From Lachnospiraceae bacterium (GTDB lineage: Bacteria; Bacillota; Clostridia; Lachnospirales; Lachnospiraceae): a stretch of DNA of 64,000 nucleotides. This document shows, one piece after another, positions 9,729 to 18,611 of this stretch (positions are counted from its first letter, which is position 1; every line of letters starts with the position of its first letter). A program made the position numbers and the translations under genes. The DNA lies in contig JAFUFL010000073.1 in assembly GCA_017469935.1 (NCBI GenBank), positions 62,001 through 126,000 on the forward strand, in the 5' to 3' direction. Below the pieces are notes generated by a model. That model worked only from the letters and a program-made list of their open reading frames with translations, ran no database searches and was not told the DNA's origin.

Positions 9729-10004
9729 ATGCAGAGAGCGATCATTACAGTAGTCGGCAAGGACACCATCGGAATCATCGCGGGAGTGTGCACGTATCTG
9801 GCGGAGAATAAGATCAATATCCTGGATATCTCCCAGACGATCGTGCAGGGATATTTCAACATGATGATGGTGGTCGACGTCACGACTTTGGACAAGCCCT
9901 TCGGACAGATCGCGGATGAACTGGCCGTCCTGGGACGGGAGAAGATCGGCGTTCAGATCAAGTGCCAGAAAGAGGAGATCTTCGACCTGATGCACAGGAT
10001 CTGA
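9729..10004 (+). CDS. ACT domain protein (UPF0237 family)
   Basis: 91 aa, essentially a single ACT domain, the beta-alpha-beta small-molecule sensor found in amino-acid regulation (AIITVVGKDTIGIIAGVCTYLAENKINILDIS). The length is normal for the stand-alone UPF0237 family. AGGAGG lies upstream of the ATG. The gene is 79 nt before a UPF0210 gene; the two families are regularly adjacent and presumably work together, but their function is unproven. Confidence 0.9.
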   Translation: MQRAIITVVGKDTIGIIAGVCTYLAENKINILDISQTIVQGYFNMMMVVDVTTLDKPFGQIADELAVLGREKIGVQIKCQKEEIFDLMHRI

Positions 10005-10083
10005 AGCACAAAAGCGGGACAGGAACAATCGTAAACACAGTCAGCTACTATAAGGCCCTTCGCGGGCCGCTCCGGGAGGCAGT

Positions 10084-11448
10084 ATGATAGGAATCTCCGA
10101 GGTCAGCGAGACCAATGAAATGATAGAGAAAGAGAATCTGGACGTCAGGACCATCACCATGGGCATCAGCCTCATGGACTGTATTGATTCTGACCTGCAG
10201 GTCCTCAGACAGAAGATTTATGACAAAATATACGCAAGCGCCGCCAATCTGGTCAAGGTCGGCGAAGAGATCTCCACGGACTACGGGATCCCGATCGTCA
10301 ACAAGAGAATTTCGGTGACGCCGATCGCCCTGGTGGGCGGAAGCGCCTGCAAGTCCTCCGAGGACTTCGCGCAGATCGCGCTGACGCTGGACAAGGCCGC
10401 CCGCGATGTAGGGGTCAACTTCCTGGGCGGCTACAGTGCCCTGGTCTCCAAGGGCATGACGGCGGCGGACAAGCTCCTCATCGAGTCCATTCCGCAGGCC
10501 CTCTCCGAGACGCAGCTCGTGTGTTCTTCCGTGAACGTGGGCTCCACCAAGACCGGCATCGACATGGATGCGGTCCGCCTCATGGGAGAGATCATCCGAC
10601 AGACGGCGGAGAAGACGGCAGAGAGGGGCTCCATCGGCTGCGCCAAGCTGGTCGTTTTCTGCAACGCGCCGGACGACAACCCCTTTATGGCGGGCGCCTT
10701 CCACGGCGTGACGGAAGCGGACAGGATCCTTAACATCGGCGTCAGCGGACCGGGCGTTGTCAAAAAAGCGCTGGAGTCCGTGCACGGCAAAGACTTCGAG
10801 ACCCTCTGCGAGACCGTGAAAAAGACAGCCTTTAAAGTTACCCGTGTCGGGCAGCTGGTCGCCAAAGAAGCTTCCAGACGTCTGGGCGTGCCTTTCGGCA
10901 TCATCGACCTCTCTCTGGCCCCGACGCCCGCCGTCGGAGACAGCGTCGCGGACATTCTCTGCGAGATGGGCCTTGATTACGCCGGCGCGCCGGGCACGAC
11001 GGCGGCGCTGGCCCTGCTCAACGACCAGGTCAAGAAGGGCGGCGTCATGGCCTCCTCCTATGTGGGCGGCCTGAGCGGCGCGTTCATCCCGGTCAGCGAG
11101 GACCAGGGAATGATCAACTCCGTGAGTGCGGGGTGCCTGACACTGGAGAAACTGGAAGCCATGACCTGCGTGTGTTCCGTGGGACTGGACATGATCGCGA
11201 TCCCCGGCGACACAAAGGCTTCTACCATCTCCGGGATCATCGCCGATGAGATGGCCATCGGTATGGTCAACCAGAAGACGACGGCCGTCCGACTGATCCC
11301 CGTGATCGGAAAAGGCGTGGGCGAAAAGGTGGAATTCGGCGGCCTCCTCGGCTATGCGCCTATCATGCCGGTCAATCCTTTCGGCTGCGAGGAGTTCATC
11401 AGCCGCAAGGGCAGGATCCCCGCTCCGATCCACAGCTTTAAAAACTGA
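10084..11448 (+). CDS. PFL family protein, UPF0210/DUF711
   Basis: 454 aa, the full length of the UPF0210 (DUF711) family. The family shares structural features with glycyl-radical-type barrels but has no established reaction. Recognisable blocks are the start [30 protein letters not shown], the Gly/Ala-rich core [19 protein letters not shown] and the end [26 protein letters not shown] lies upstream of the ATG. It is paired with the upstream ACT protein, suggesting ligand-controlled action. Confidence 0.92.
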   Translation: MIGISEVSETNEMIEKENLDVRTITMGISLMDCIDSDLQVLRQKIYDKIYASAANLVKVGEEISTDYGIPIVNKRISVTPIALVGGSACKSSEDFAQIALTLDKAARDVGVNFLGGYSALVSKGMTAADKLLIESIPQALSETQLVCSSVNVGSTKTGIDMDAVRLMGEIIRQTAEKTAERGSIGCAKLVVFCNAPDDNPFMAGAFHGVTEADRILNIGVSGPGVVKKALESVHGKDFETLCETVKKTAFKVTRVGQLVAKEASRRLGVPFGIIDLSLAPTPAVGDSVADILCEMGLDYAGAPGTTAALALLNDQVKKGGVMASSYVGGLSGAFIPVSEDQGMINSVSAGCLTLEKLEAMTCVCSVGLDMIAIPGDTKASTISGIIADEMAIGMVNQKTTAVRLIPVIGKGVGEKVEFGGLLGYAPIMPVNPFGCEEFISRKGRIPAPIHSFKN

Positions 11449-11515
11449 TTCTTTGATAATTTTTGTCTATTTTGCACAAAACCTTCTCGATATCCTTCTT
11501 CAAATAAGGCGGAAG

Positions 11516-11544
11516 TAGACGAAAAGAATTCTATGTTGTAAAAT
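11516..11544 (+). promoter_or_regulatory. Promoter of fructokinase gene
   Basis: TAGACG and TAAAAT are separated by 17 nt. The start codon lies 90 nt downstream, leaving a leader that contains a small hairpin (GGATCC...GGATCC, about 11562-11591). Confidence 0.6.
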
Positions 11545-11634
11545 GAAAAAAATACGCACGGCGGATCCCGGAACATGCGGGCAGGATCCGGAAAAGTGTT
11601 CATTTCGGCGTGCAGCTAATTAAAGGAGGATAAT

Positions 11635-12621
11635 ATGAGCAGCGAAAAGAGAATTGATGTGACGGCGCTCGGAGAACTCTTGATCGACTTCACACAGAAC
11701 GGAATCAGTGAGCAGGGGAACGGCATGTTTGAAGCCAATCCCGGCGGAGCTCCCTGCAATGTTCTTGCCATGCTCAATAAGGCAGGCAAAAAGACCGCTT
11801 TTATCGGCAAGGTCGGCAACGATATGTTCGGCAGGCTCCTCAAAGCCAGGACCGAGGAGCAGGGCATCGACATGAGCGGCCTGGAAATGGACGAGGAAGT
11901 CCACACGACGCTGGCATTTGTCGAAAAGCTCCCGAACGGCGACAGAGACTTTTCCTTCTACAGAAATCCCGGCGCGGATATCATGCTCACGGCTGAGGAA
12001 GTGGAGAAACACCGCGACCTGATCGAGAGCGCGAAGATCTTCCATCTCGGCACGCTTTCCATGACGCACGACACGGTGGAGAAGGCCACTCTCAAGGCTC
12101 TCGAGATCGCCAAAGAGGCGGGCTGCCTGATCTCCTTCGATCCCAACCTCCGCCCTCCGCTGTGGAGCAGCGAAGAGAAAGCCAAGGAGAAGATTGCCTT
12201 CGGCCTTTCCAAGTGCGATATCCTCAAGATCTCCGACAACGAGATCACTTTCATGACCGGAGAAGAGGATTTGGAGAAGGGCATTAAGAAGATCATCGAC
12301 GAGTATCACATTCCGCTCGTCTTCGCAACCTTCGGCCCGGACGGATCCAAGGCCTACTGCGGCACAAAAGAGGCGTATGAGAAGGGATTCCTCAATCCGA
12401 ACACGATCGAGACCACGGGCGCGGGCGATACGTTCTGCGCCAGCGCGCTGCTCCATGTCCTCAAATACGGTATTCACGGACTTGACGACGAAGCAAAGCT
12501 CCATGAGCTCCTCACATTCGCCAACGCGGCCGCATCTCTCGTCACCACCAAGAAGGGCGCTCTGTGCGTGATGCCCACGGTGGACCAGGTTGAGGCTTAT
12601 ATAAAGGAATCCGGAAGATAA
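11635..12621 (+). CDS. Fructokinase, PfkB family
   Basis: 328 aa carbohydrate kinase of the ribokinase/PfkB family. The N-terminal signature ALGELLIDFTQNG is followed by NPGGAPCNVLAMLNKAG, the C-terminal ATP-site/anion-hole motif TTGAGDTFCASAL and the catalytic Asp in GAGD. This N-terminal pattern is typical of bacterial fructokinases, which form fructose 6-phosphate. Substrate assignment within the family is never certain by sequence. AAAGGAGG lies before the ATG. It is transcribed alone from its own promoter, with a terminator at 12694-12730. Confidence 0.88.
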   Translation: MSSEKRIDVTALGELLIDFTQNGISEQGNGMFEANPGGAPCNVLAMLNKAGKKTAFIGKVGNDMFGRLLKARTEEQGIDMSGLEMDEEVHTTLAFVEKLPNGDRDFSFYRNPGADIMLTAEEVEKHRDLIESAKIFHLGTLSMTHDTVEKATLKALEIAKEAGCLISFDPNLRPPLWSSEEKAKEKIAFGLSKCDILKISDNEITFMTGEEDLEKGIKKIIDEYHIPLVFATFGPDGSKAYCGTKEAYEKGFLNPNTIETTGAGDTFCASALLHVLKYGIHGLDDEAKLHELLTFANAAASLVTTKKGALCVMPTVDQVEAYIKESGR

Positions 12622-12650
12622 GCATAAGATAAGCATAAGATTAGCATAGA
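12618..12650 (+). repeat. 11-bp tandem repeat at fructokinase stop
   Basis: Two exact units ATAAGCATAAG (12618-12628, 12629-12639) are followed by a degenerate third. The first unit overlaps the TAA stop codon. Confidence 0.7.
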
Positions 12651-12693
12651 AGCGGACCGGTCTTCGGGACGGAGTTGAAACATGATTTGCGGC

Positions 12694-12730
12694 GGGCTTT
12701 GCGATTGGACTTGCAAAGCCCGTATTTTCT
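12694..12730 (+). terminator. Terminator of fructokinase gene
   Basis: A 9-bp stem GGGCTTTGC/GCAAAGCCC (12694-12702, 12713-12721) is followed by GTATTTTCT. Its 3' arm overlaps the -35 element of the tRNA-Gly promoter. Confidence 0.75.
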
Positions 12731-12738
12731 GTTATAAT
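12711..12738 (+). promoter_or_regulatory. tRNA-Gly promoter
   Basis: TTGCAA (12711-12716) and TATAAT (12733-12738) are separated by 16 nt and end 15 nt before the mature tRNA. Confidence 0.7.
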
Positions 12739-12753
12739 AAAGTTCGTCGATAA

Positions 12754-12824
12754 GCAGGTATAGTACATCGGTAGTATGCCAGCTTCCCAAGCTGGAGAGA
12801 CGGGTTCGATTCCCGCTACCTGCT
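12754..12824 (+). tRNA. tRNA-Gly(CCC)
   Basis: 71 nt cloverleaf. The acceptor stem is GCAGGTA/TACCTGC, the anticodon stem CCAGC/GCTGG with loop TTCCCAA gives anticodon CCC at 12786-12788 (reads GGG), and the T-loop is GGTTCGATTCC. No CCA is encoded. It has its own promoter and terminator. Confidence 0.97.
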
Positions 12825-12835
12825 CTTAAGTTAAG

Positions 12836-12879
12836 GCTCATAATATCAGGGAGCAAGCCTTGATATTATGAGCTTTTTT
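12836..12879 (+). terminator. tRNA-Gly terminator
   Basis: A perfect 13-bp stem GCTCATAATATCA/TGATATTATGAGC is followed by six T. An ATG inside its 3' arm (12868) is therefore unlikely to start the next gene. Confidence 0.9.
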
Positions 12880-12933
12880 CGTCACTGGCAGTTTGTCGGC
12901 TATTACCGGCAGAGGATTTCGGTATATTTATAT

Positions 12934-15297
12934 ATGAAAAAAAGAAACAGTAAAAGTAAAAGCGCAAACAGAGGGTGGTATATCGCGTCGGGAATTCTTC
13001 TCCTGGCCGGACTGATCCTCGTCTTTCTCGCCAGATGGGTCTTTTCCACCTGGGCGGGACTTCGCATGGACGAACTGATCTTCCAGCTCAAGGCGCCCAT
13101 AGAGGGGACGGGAGACGGGATCGTCATGAAAGGCGTCATCAGCAGCCTTTTGCCGGCCATAGGACTGACGGCTCTCTTTTTTGCCGCCGTCTTTTTTCTG
13201 CGCGATAAAAGAGGGATCCTGCTGCGGGCCGGAGCTGCCCTCGGACTGCTTCTGATTGTCATAGCCGGCTCCTATGCCTGGAAGAAACTGGACCTGTCCG
13301 GCTATATGCGCAACCAGATGGACGAGTCCCGCTTCATCGAAGAAAACTATGTGGATCCCGCGGATGTGGCGATCGATTTTCCGTCAAAAAAGAGAAACCT
13401 GATCTATATTTATATGGAATCCATGGAGTCGACCTATGCGGACCAGAAGAATGGGGGAGCGTTTTCCTACAACAATATTCCCGAGCTGACGCAGATCTCT
13501 TCCGAGTCGGAGAATTTCTCGGGAGATTCGGGAATCTTAAACGGCGGGAGAGTGCTGCCCGGGACCACTTTTACCATGGGCGGGATCTTCGCCCAGTCGG
13601 CCGGCCTCCCTCTCAAGGTCGATATCGGGGAGGAATTCGTTGACAAGAGAGGGTCCTTCAATAAGATGAACACACAGGATTCTTTCTTTAAAAAGGTAAC
13701 CAACCTCGGCGACATCCTGGATAGAGAGGGGTATAAGAATGTGTTCATGCTGGGATCCAATGCGACGTTCGGCGGAAGGCGTCTCTATTTTGGCCAGCAC
13801 GGAAAATATGAGATCGACGATTATAACTGGGCGCTGCAGGAAGGGATCATCCCGCCGAATTACTATGTGTTCTGGGGAATGGAAGACAGCAGGCTGTTTG
13901 CCGCGGCCAAAGACAGGGTCACGGAGCTGGCGGCGGGCGATCAGCCGTTTAACCTGACGCTGCTGACCGTTGACACGCATTTCGAAGACGGCTACATATG
14001 CGATCTTTGCCGGGACGATTATCCGGGCAACGACTACGCAAATGCCATCGCCTGCTCCAGCAGGCAGGTGTCGGACTTTGTCCGATGGGTGCAGGAGCAG
14101 GACTTCTATGAGAACACCACGATCGTCCTGTGCGGGGATCACACCACCATGGACAGTGACTTCTGCAACGGCGTTCCGGAGGAGTACGGCAGAAAGGTCT
14201 ACACCGCATTTATCAACGCGGCCGCGCAGCCGCAGGATCCCACGAGAATCAGAAATTATTCCACAATTGACCAGTTCCCGACGACGCTGGCGGCTCTCGG
14301 GTGCACCATTGAAGGGAACAGGCTGGGCCTTGGGACCAATCTGTATTCCTCCGAAGATACGCTCCTGGAAAAGTACGGGGTCGATGAAGTCAGCAGGGAG
14401 ATGGAGAAAAAATCCAATTTCATGATTGAGCTGGCAGACATTGATATCTATGACGAGGAGCTTCTCGACGAGCAGGGACTTCTCCCGCAGGCCAGGATCA
14501 ATATGTCCGGGATCGACGAGTCGGGGGGCACGATCTCCTTTACCGTCAGCAAGATCGAAAATATACATGAAGACATCAGGAACGTGGAACTGAGAATTGA
14601 CGACGGCAATCATTATGTAAAGGTCAATGCCGGGAAGAAGAACGATGAGGAAGGCGTCTATTATGCGGAGGCCGATTTATCCGCTTTCAACCATAAGAAC
14701 TGTGAAGTGACGGCCGTGATCATCGGAAAGTCCGGAAGGGAGTATTCCGCGGCAACCATGACGGGAGACCTTTCCTTAAAGCAGACGGAGATCTGCGCCT
14801 ACCTGGATCAGCTGCTGAAGAATCCCCAGTATACGGTGTTCATTGCGCTCAGGGATGACGGATCGCACTCGCTCAATACGGAGATCTGCGACAGGCTCTT
14901 CGCCCTGGGGCTCAACCAGGATATCCGGGGACACTACAGATGGAGCTATTACGCGATCATAGAACCGAATCAGGTGATCGAAGAGCTCTCCGAAAAAGAA
15001 CTCAGCTATTCGGGCACTCTGTCGGACGGCGCGTCTTATTCCGTAATCAGCCAGGGAGGCCTGAGCGGTGCCGGAGGAGGGGCCGGAAGGTATTTGACCT
15101 GTTCGGTCAAGATAAACGGCGTGGAATACGCCGTCCAGAGGATCGGACTGAATTTTGTCGTCTATGACACCCTTCACAGCTGTGTCGTGGACAGTGTCGA
15201 ATTCAACACCTATATGGGGCTGGATCCCAAGCGGATCGACGTCAAGGACCTCATCGACAAGGCGCAGTCCGAACAGGAACAGATGGATGTTAAGTAA
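12934..15297 (+). CDS. Membrane phosphoglycerol transferase (MdoB/LtaS family) with ILEI/FAM3-like domain
   Basis: 787 aa from the ATG at 12934; an in-frame ATG at 12868 lies inside the tRNA terminator. Three N-terminal membrane helices (about 12-35, 65-88, 95-115) precede an extracellular sulfatase/alkaline-phosphatase-fold domain (about 140-500). That domain carries NLIYIYMESMEST, the probable nucleophile Thr214 in GTTFTMGGIFAQSAGLPL (closest to MdoB/OpgB), LTVDTHFEDGY and metal-binding LCGDHTTMD. Such enzymes transfer glycerol phosphate from phosphatidylglycerol to glycans or lipoteichoic acid. The C-terminal about 620-763 (FIALRDDGSHSLN ... GLNFVVYDTLHSCVVDSVEFNTY) matches the ILEI/FAM3 fold as I remember it, a carbohydrate-associated domain known from FAM3 and POMGnT1. 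It probably binds the acceptor glycan (inference). No strong ribosome-binding site is present. Confidence 0.85.
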   Translation: MKKRNSKSKSANRGWYIASGILLLAGLILVFLARWVFSTWAGLRMDELIFQLKAPIEGTGDGIVMKGVISSLLPAIGLTALFFAAVFFLRDKRGILLRAGAALGLLLIVIAGSYAWKKLDLSGYMRNQMDESRFIEENYVDPADVAIDFPSKKRNLIYIYMESMESTYADQKNGGAFSYNNIPELTQISSESENFSGDSGILNGGRVLPGTTFTMGGIFAQSAGLPLKVDIGEEFVDKRGSFNKMNTQDSFFKKVTNLGDILDREGYKNVFMLGSNATFGGRRLYFGQHGKYEIDDYNWALQEGIIPPNYYVFWGMEDSRLFAAAKDRVTELAAGDQPFNLTLLTVDTHFEDGYICDLCRDDYPGNDYANAIACSSRQVSDFVRWVQEQDFYENTTIVLCGDHTTMDSDFCNGVPEEYGRKVYTAFINAAAQPQDPTRIRNYSTIDQFPTTLAALGCTIEGNRLGLGTNLYSSEDTLLEKYGVDEVSREMEKKSNFMIELADIDIYDEELLDEQGLLPQARINMSGIDESGGTISFTVSKIENIHEDIRNVELRIDDGNHYVKVNAGKKNDEEGVYYAEADLSAFNHKNCEVTAVIIGKSGREYSAATMTGDLSLKQTEICAYLDQLLKNPQYTVFIALRDDGSHSLNTEICDRLFALGLNQDIRGHYRWSYYAIIEPNQVIEELSEKELSYSGTLSDGASYSVISQGGLSGAGGGAGRYLTCSVKINGVEYAVQRIGLNFVVYDTLHSCVVDSVEFNTYMGLDPKRIDVKDLIDKAQSEQEQMDVK

Positions 15298-15375
15298 TAT
15301 AGGAATAACTAATTATAAATAGTTTATAAAGATTACAAATTATTTATTAAAACAACTCCAAAAAATAACAACTCG

Positions 15376-15404
15376 TTGCATTCAAGATATTTAATCTTTA
15401 TAAT
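15376..15404 (+). promoter_or_regulatory. Promoter of cell-wall hydrolase gene
   Basis: TTGCAT and TATAAT are separated by 17 nt within a very AT-rich 120-bp stretch (15298-15420) that could act as an UP element. A small hairpin CCTGA/TCAGG follows in the leader. Confidence 0.65.
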
Positions 15405-15472
15405 TATTTTGTGTTTCATCCGGCCTGATAAATGAATCCATTCAGGCACCCGAGATGTGTAAAGGAGTTGTT

Positions 15473-16705
15473 ATGAAAAAGGTGATGGTCTCCCGAATCA
15501 GCAGGCAAATAACGGCATTGCTGGCCGCCGCAGTGATCACGGTCGCGGCGCTGGCACCGGCTCTTCCGGCTAAAGCTGCCAGTAATGAGGAATATGCTTT
15601 CTTCTATCTTACGGACACATTGGGATTCAATGTGGCGGCTGCCTGCGGGATCATGGCCAATATCCGGCATGAGTCCAACTTTCATCCCGGCGCCGGAAGC
15701 TGGGGCGGAGCTTACGGACTCTGTCAGTGGATGGGCGGCCGTCTGGACGGGCTTGAATACTACTGCTGGGACCACGGATTCGATCCCGAGTCCATGGCGG
15801 GACAGCTGTCATACCTTACCCACGAGCTGAGATCTTACTATCCGGGCACCTACAATTATCTGATGAACGTAGAGAACTCCAGTGACGGAGCCTATAAGGC
15901 GGCCTATGAGTTCTGCTACAAATTTGAGAGGCCCGCCGACAAGAGCGGCCAGTCCCACAGCAGAGGAAACCTGGCGGCCGGAACTTACTGGAACCGATAT
16001 AAACTCTATGCCTATGACCAGTGGCTTGAGACGAAGCTGGGAACCGTGTATCACTACACTGACGGAAGCCTCCACCACGGATGGCTGGAACTGGACGGAG
16101 ATCTTTTCTATCTCGACCAGGACGGAATCCTCAAGAAAGGACTGTTCTCGGCGGAAGGCGACTCTTACTTCTCGGATGAGGACGGAGTGCTCCAGTACGG
16201 CTGGCAGGAGGTCGGCGGCAACAAGTACTATTTTGACGAAGAGACCGGAAAGATGCAGGTCGGCTGGACGGAAGAAGACGGAAAGATGACATTCTTCGAC
16301 AGCAACGGCAAGACGGAGAGCGTCAATTCTTTCAACGAGAAGAATAATGTAACCGGTGCGGATATCGTGAACTCGGTCACCCAGAAAGAGATCGAGCAGG
16401 AGGTAACCGTCAATGCTCCTTCCGCGGACCCGGTTCCGCTTCCCGATAAACTCTCGGATGTGGCGCAGTCGATCCAGGAGGCCGGTTCGGGCTCCCAGAG
16501 CGGCGCGGCGGCAGTTGCGACGCCCGGAAAAGATACGGAGATCAATCCCGCCGATTATAATGAGAGCGCCGCCGTAAACGGAAATACGATCGACACGTCC
16601 AGACTCGATGTCGGTACGCCCGATCAGAATGAAGTGATACTTGATAAGGAAATTCCCGTCAGCGAAGCCGGCGGCAAGATTATCATGGAGACCCCGTCCG
16701 AGTGA
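15473..16705 (+). CDS. Secreted lysozyme-like hydrolase with choline-binding-type repeats
   Basis: 410 aa. A signal peptide runs to about residue 37 (ALAPALPAKA). Residues 40-185 match the phage tail-lysozyme domain (PF18013): ACGIMANIRHESNFHPGAGSW with probable catalytic Glu67, then GLCQWMGGR. Residues 190-285 hold CW_binding_1-type repeats (HHGWLELDGDLFYLD, QYGWQEVGGNKYYFD, QVGWTEEDGKMTFFD), which bind wall polymers. A low-complexity tail of about 120 aa follows. It probably cleaves peptidoglycan outside the cell. I chose the ATG at 15473, with AAAGGAG 7 nt upstream, over an in-frame ATG at 15455. Confidence 0.88.
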   Translation: MKKVMVSRISRQITALLAAAVITVAALAPALPAKAASNEEYAFFYLTDTLGFNVAAACGIMANIRHESNFHPGAGSWGGAYGLCQWMGGRLDGLEYYCWDHGFDPESMAGQLSYLTHELRSYYPGTYNYLMNVENSSDGAYKAAYEFCYKFERPADKSGQSHSRGNLAAGTYWNRYKLYAYDQWLETKLGTVYHYTDGSLHHGWLELDGDLFYLDQDGILKKGLFSAEGDSYFSDEDGVLQYGWQEVGGNKYYFDEETGKMQVGWTEEDGKMTFFDSNGKTESVNSFNEKNNVTGADIVNSVTQKEIEQEVTVNAPSADPVPLPDKLSDVAQSIQEAGSGSQSGAAAVATPGKDTEINPADYNESAAVNGNTIDTSRLDVGTPDQNEVILDKEIPVSEAGGKIIMETPSE

Positions 16706-16861
16706 GCGGGAAAGGAACGGAACGGAGCAAATAATTCCGGATCCGTTCAGTGAGATTGCAAACAGTAATACAGGCGGTCGAAAGAGTGTGCATTTGCCTC
16801 CTCTCTTTCGGCCGCTTTCCACCGCTAGAAGGACTTTCGGGCCCGATGAGGGGAGGAAACA

Positions 16862-17926
16862 ATGAGCGCAGAACTTGAAATTTACGGAACTTTAGGACCT
16901 TCCTGTGCGGATGCCGAGACACTCAGACAGATGTTTGCGGCCGGGATTACGGGAATGCGTCTCAATCTCTCTCACGCGACGCTTGAGGAGAGCTCGGAGA
17001 TGATCGGAGCTTTTCACCGCGCCGCCGATGCGGAAGGTGTCAGGCCCTCTCTGCTGATCGATATGCAGGGGCCGGAGCTTCGAATCGGGAACGTAAAAAA
17101 GGGAACGGTCGTAAGAGAAGGGGAGGAAGTGCTCCTTGCGCCCAAAGGGCTGTCCGCCAAAGAATCGGATGCGATCCCGGTGCCCGAAGAGATCTTCGAA
17201 TGCTTCGAGAAGGGGATGATCCTGCTTCTCGATGACGGAAAGATTCACCTGAAAGTGACCGGCGCGGCGGATACCGACGCGGGTCGGATCCTGCGGGCCG
17301 GGGTCCTCACCGGCGGACCTGTCCTGAGCAGAAAGAGCATCGCGGTGCAGGGAATGACGATTACCGGGAAGACACTTACGAGGCAGGACCTGATCAATCT
17401 CGGCAAGGCGGCCGAATCGGGCGTCACCGACGTCATGCAGCCCTTTGTGCGGGGAGCGGCGGATCTTATGGAAGTAAGAGCGGCGATGAAGGAGAACGGC
17501 GCCGGGGACTGCCGCCTTTTTGCCAAAATAGAGAACAGGGCCGGGATAGAAGCGGTATCGGAGATCCTTCCGCTGACGGACATGATCGTGATCGCCAGAG
17601 GAGATCTTGGCAATGCGGTCCCTTTGTGGGAGCTGCCCCGGGTACAGAAAGAGATCTCCGCAAAAGCCCTGCGGGCAGGCGTTCCGTTCATGGTGGTGAC
17701 GCAGATGCTGGCGAGCATGGAAAAGTCACCCGTCCCCACAAGGGCAGAGGCGTCGGACATTTTCAATGCCGTGGCCGACGGGGCCGGCGCCGTTATGATC
17801 ACCGGCGAGTCCGCCTCCGGTCTCTATCCCGTCAGGGCGTCGCAGTACCTGGCGATGACGGCAACGGAAGGCCTGCGCTGGAGAAAAAAACAGGAGCTGT
17901 CCCGGCACGCGGCGCTTGAAGCCTAA
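16862..17926 (+). CDS. Short pyruvate kinase homologue lacking the C-domain
   Basis: 354 aa, against about 470 or more for classical pyruvate kinases. The TIM-barrel A domain and inserted B domain are present: RLNLSHA, LIDMQGPELR, FAKIENRAG with catalytic Lys222, VIARGDLG and VVTQMLASM. The allosteric C-terminal domain is absent. In LIDMQGPELR the usual D-T-K-G is D67-M68-Q69-G, changing two residues near the Mg/K and phosphate site. It may be an unregulated or specialised pyruvate kinase, or have a changed reaction. GGGGAGG lies 6 nt before the ATG. It is preceded by the hydrolase gene and followed by nrdR. Confidence 0.85.
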   Translation: MSAELEIYGTLGPSCADAETLRQMFAAGITGMRLNLSHATLEESSEMIGAFHRAADAEGVRPSLLIDMQGPELRIGNVKKGTVVREGEEVLLAPKGLSAKESDAIPVPEEIFECFEKGMILLLDDGKIHLKVTGAADTDAGRILRAGVLTGGPVLSRKSIAVQGMTITGKTLTRQDLINLGKAAESGVTDVMQPFVRGAADLMEVRAAMKENGAGDCRLFAKIENRAGIEAVSEILPLTDMIVIARGDLGNAVPLWELPRVQKEISAKALRAGVPFMVVTQMLASMEKSPVPTRAEASDIFNAVADGAGAVMITGESASGLYPVRASQYLAMTATEGLRWRKKQELSRHAALEA

Positions 17927-18076
17927 ATGGAATTAGGGTAATATCAGATGGGAGATGGCGGGACCGGCCCGGGCGCGTGATCTGCGGGGCGGAAAACCCG
18001 ACAGTTTGCCCGGCGGCAGCGATGCGGCCGGAAACAGACATCAGATCGAAATCTTAGCACAGAAGAGAGGTATTTC

Positions 18077-18535
18077 ATGAGGTGTCCCTATTGCGGCAAG
18101 GATGATACGAGAGTTATTGACTCAAGACCGGTAGAAGACAACAATTCGATCCGCAGGCGAAGGATCTGCGACTCATGCGGGAAAAGATTTACGACTTATG
18201 AGAAGATCGAGACGATCCCTATGATGGTCACGAAGAAGGATAATAACAGAGAAGCTTATGACCGCTCGAAAATAGAAGGCGGGATCCTGAGGGCCTGCCA
18301 TAAGAGGCCGGTCAGCGCGGCGCAGATCAAGAAGGTCGTCGACGAGATCGAGTCGGAGATCTTCGAGCGGGAGGAGAAGGAGATCTCGAGCAAACAGATC
18401 GGAGAGCTGGTCATGCTCAAGATCAACAAGCTCGACCCCGTAGCCTATGTGCGATTTGCATCCGTTTACAGAGAATTTAAGGATGTCGAGACATTCATGG
18501 AAGAACTTCGGAAGCTTCTTGGTCCCGAAGAGTGA
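18077..18535 (+). CDS. nrdR: Transcriptional repressor NrdR
   Basis: 152 aa. The N-terminal zinc ribbon CPYCG...CDSCGKRF binds DNA, and residues about 49-139 form an ATP-cone that senses ATP/dATP. The protein represses ribonucleotide reductase genes when dATP is high. The motif VIDSRPVEDNNSIRRRR is diagnostic. GAGAGG lies before the ATG. No nrd genes are in the window, so the targets lie elsewhere. Confidence 0.97.
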   Translation: MRCPYCGKDDTRVIDSRPVEDNNSIRRRRICDSCGKRFTTYEKIETIPMMVTKKDNNREAYDRSKIEGGILRACHKRPVSAAQIKKVVDEIESEIFEREEKEISSKQIGELVMLKINKLDPVAYVRFASVYREFKDVETFMEELRKLLGPEE

Positions 18536-18543
18536 ATTGTTTG

Positions 18544-18572
18544 TTGAAAAATAGAGCTCTGTAGTATAGAAT
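18544..18572 (+). promoter_or_regulatory. efp promoter
   Basis: TTGAAA and TAGAAT are separated by 17 nt, 39 nt before the efp start. Confidence 0.65.
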
Positions 18573-18611
18573 AAATTAGTATTAGACGCGAGTACATCAG
18601 GAGGTATCTTT

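Noticed and set aside
12868..12936. Upstream ATG start for the phosphoglycerol transferase
   Set aside because: It falls in the 3' arm of the tRNA-Gly terminator, and the extra 22 residues are not part of the membrane domain.
15298..15472. c-di-GMP or c-di-AMP riboswitch before the wall hydrolase
   Set aside because: After the promoter only about 60 nt of leader remain, with one small hairpin and none of the conserved riboswitch cores.
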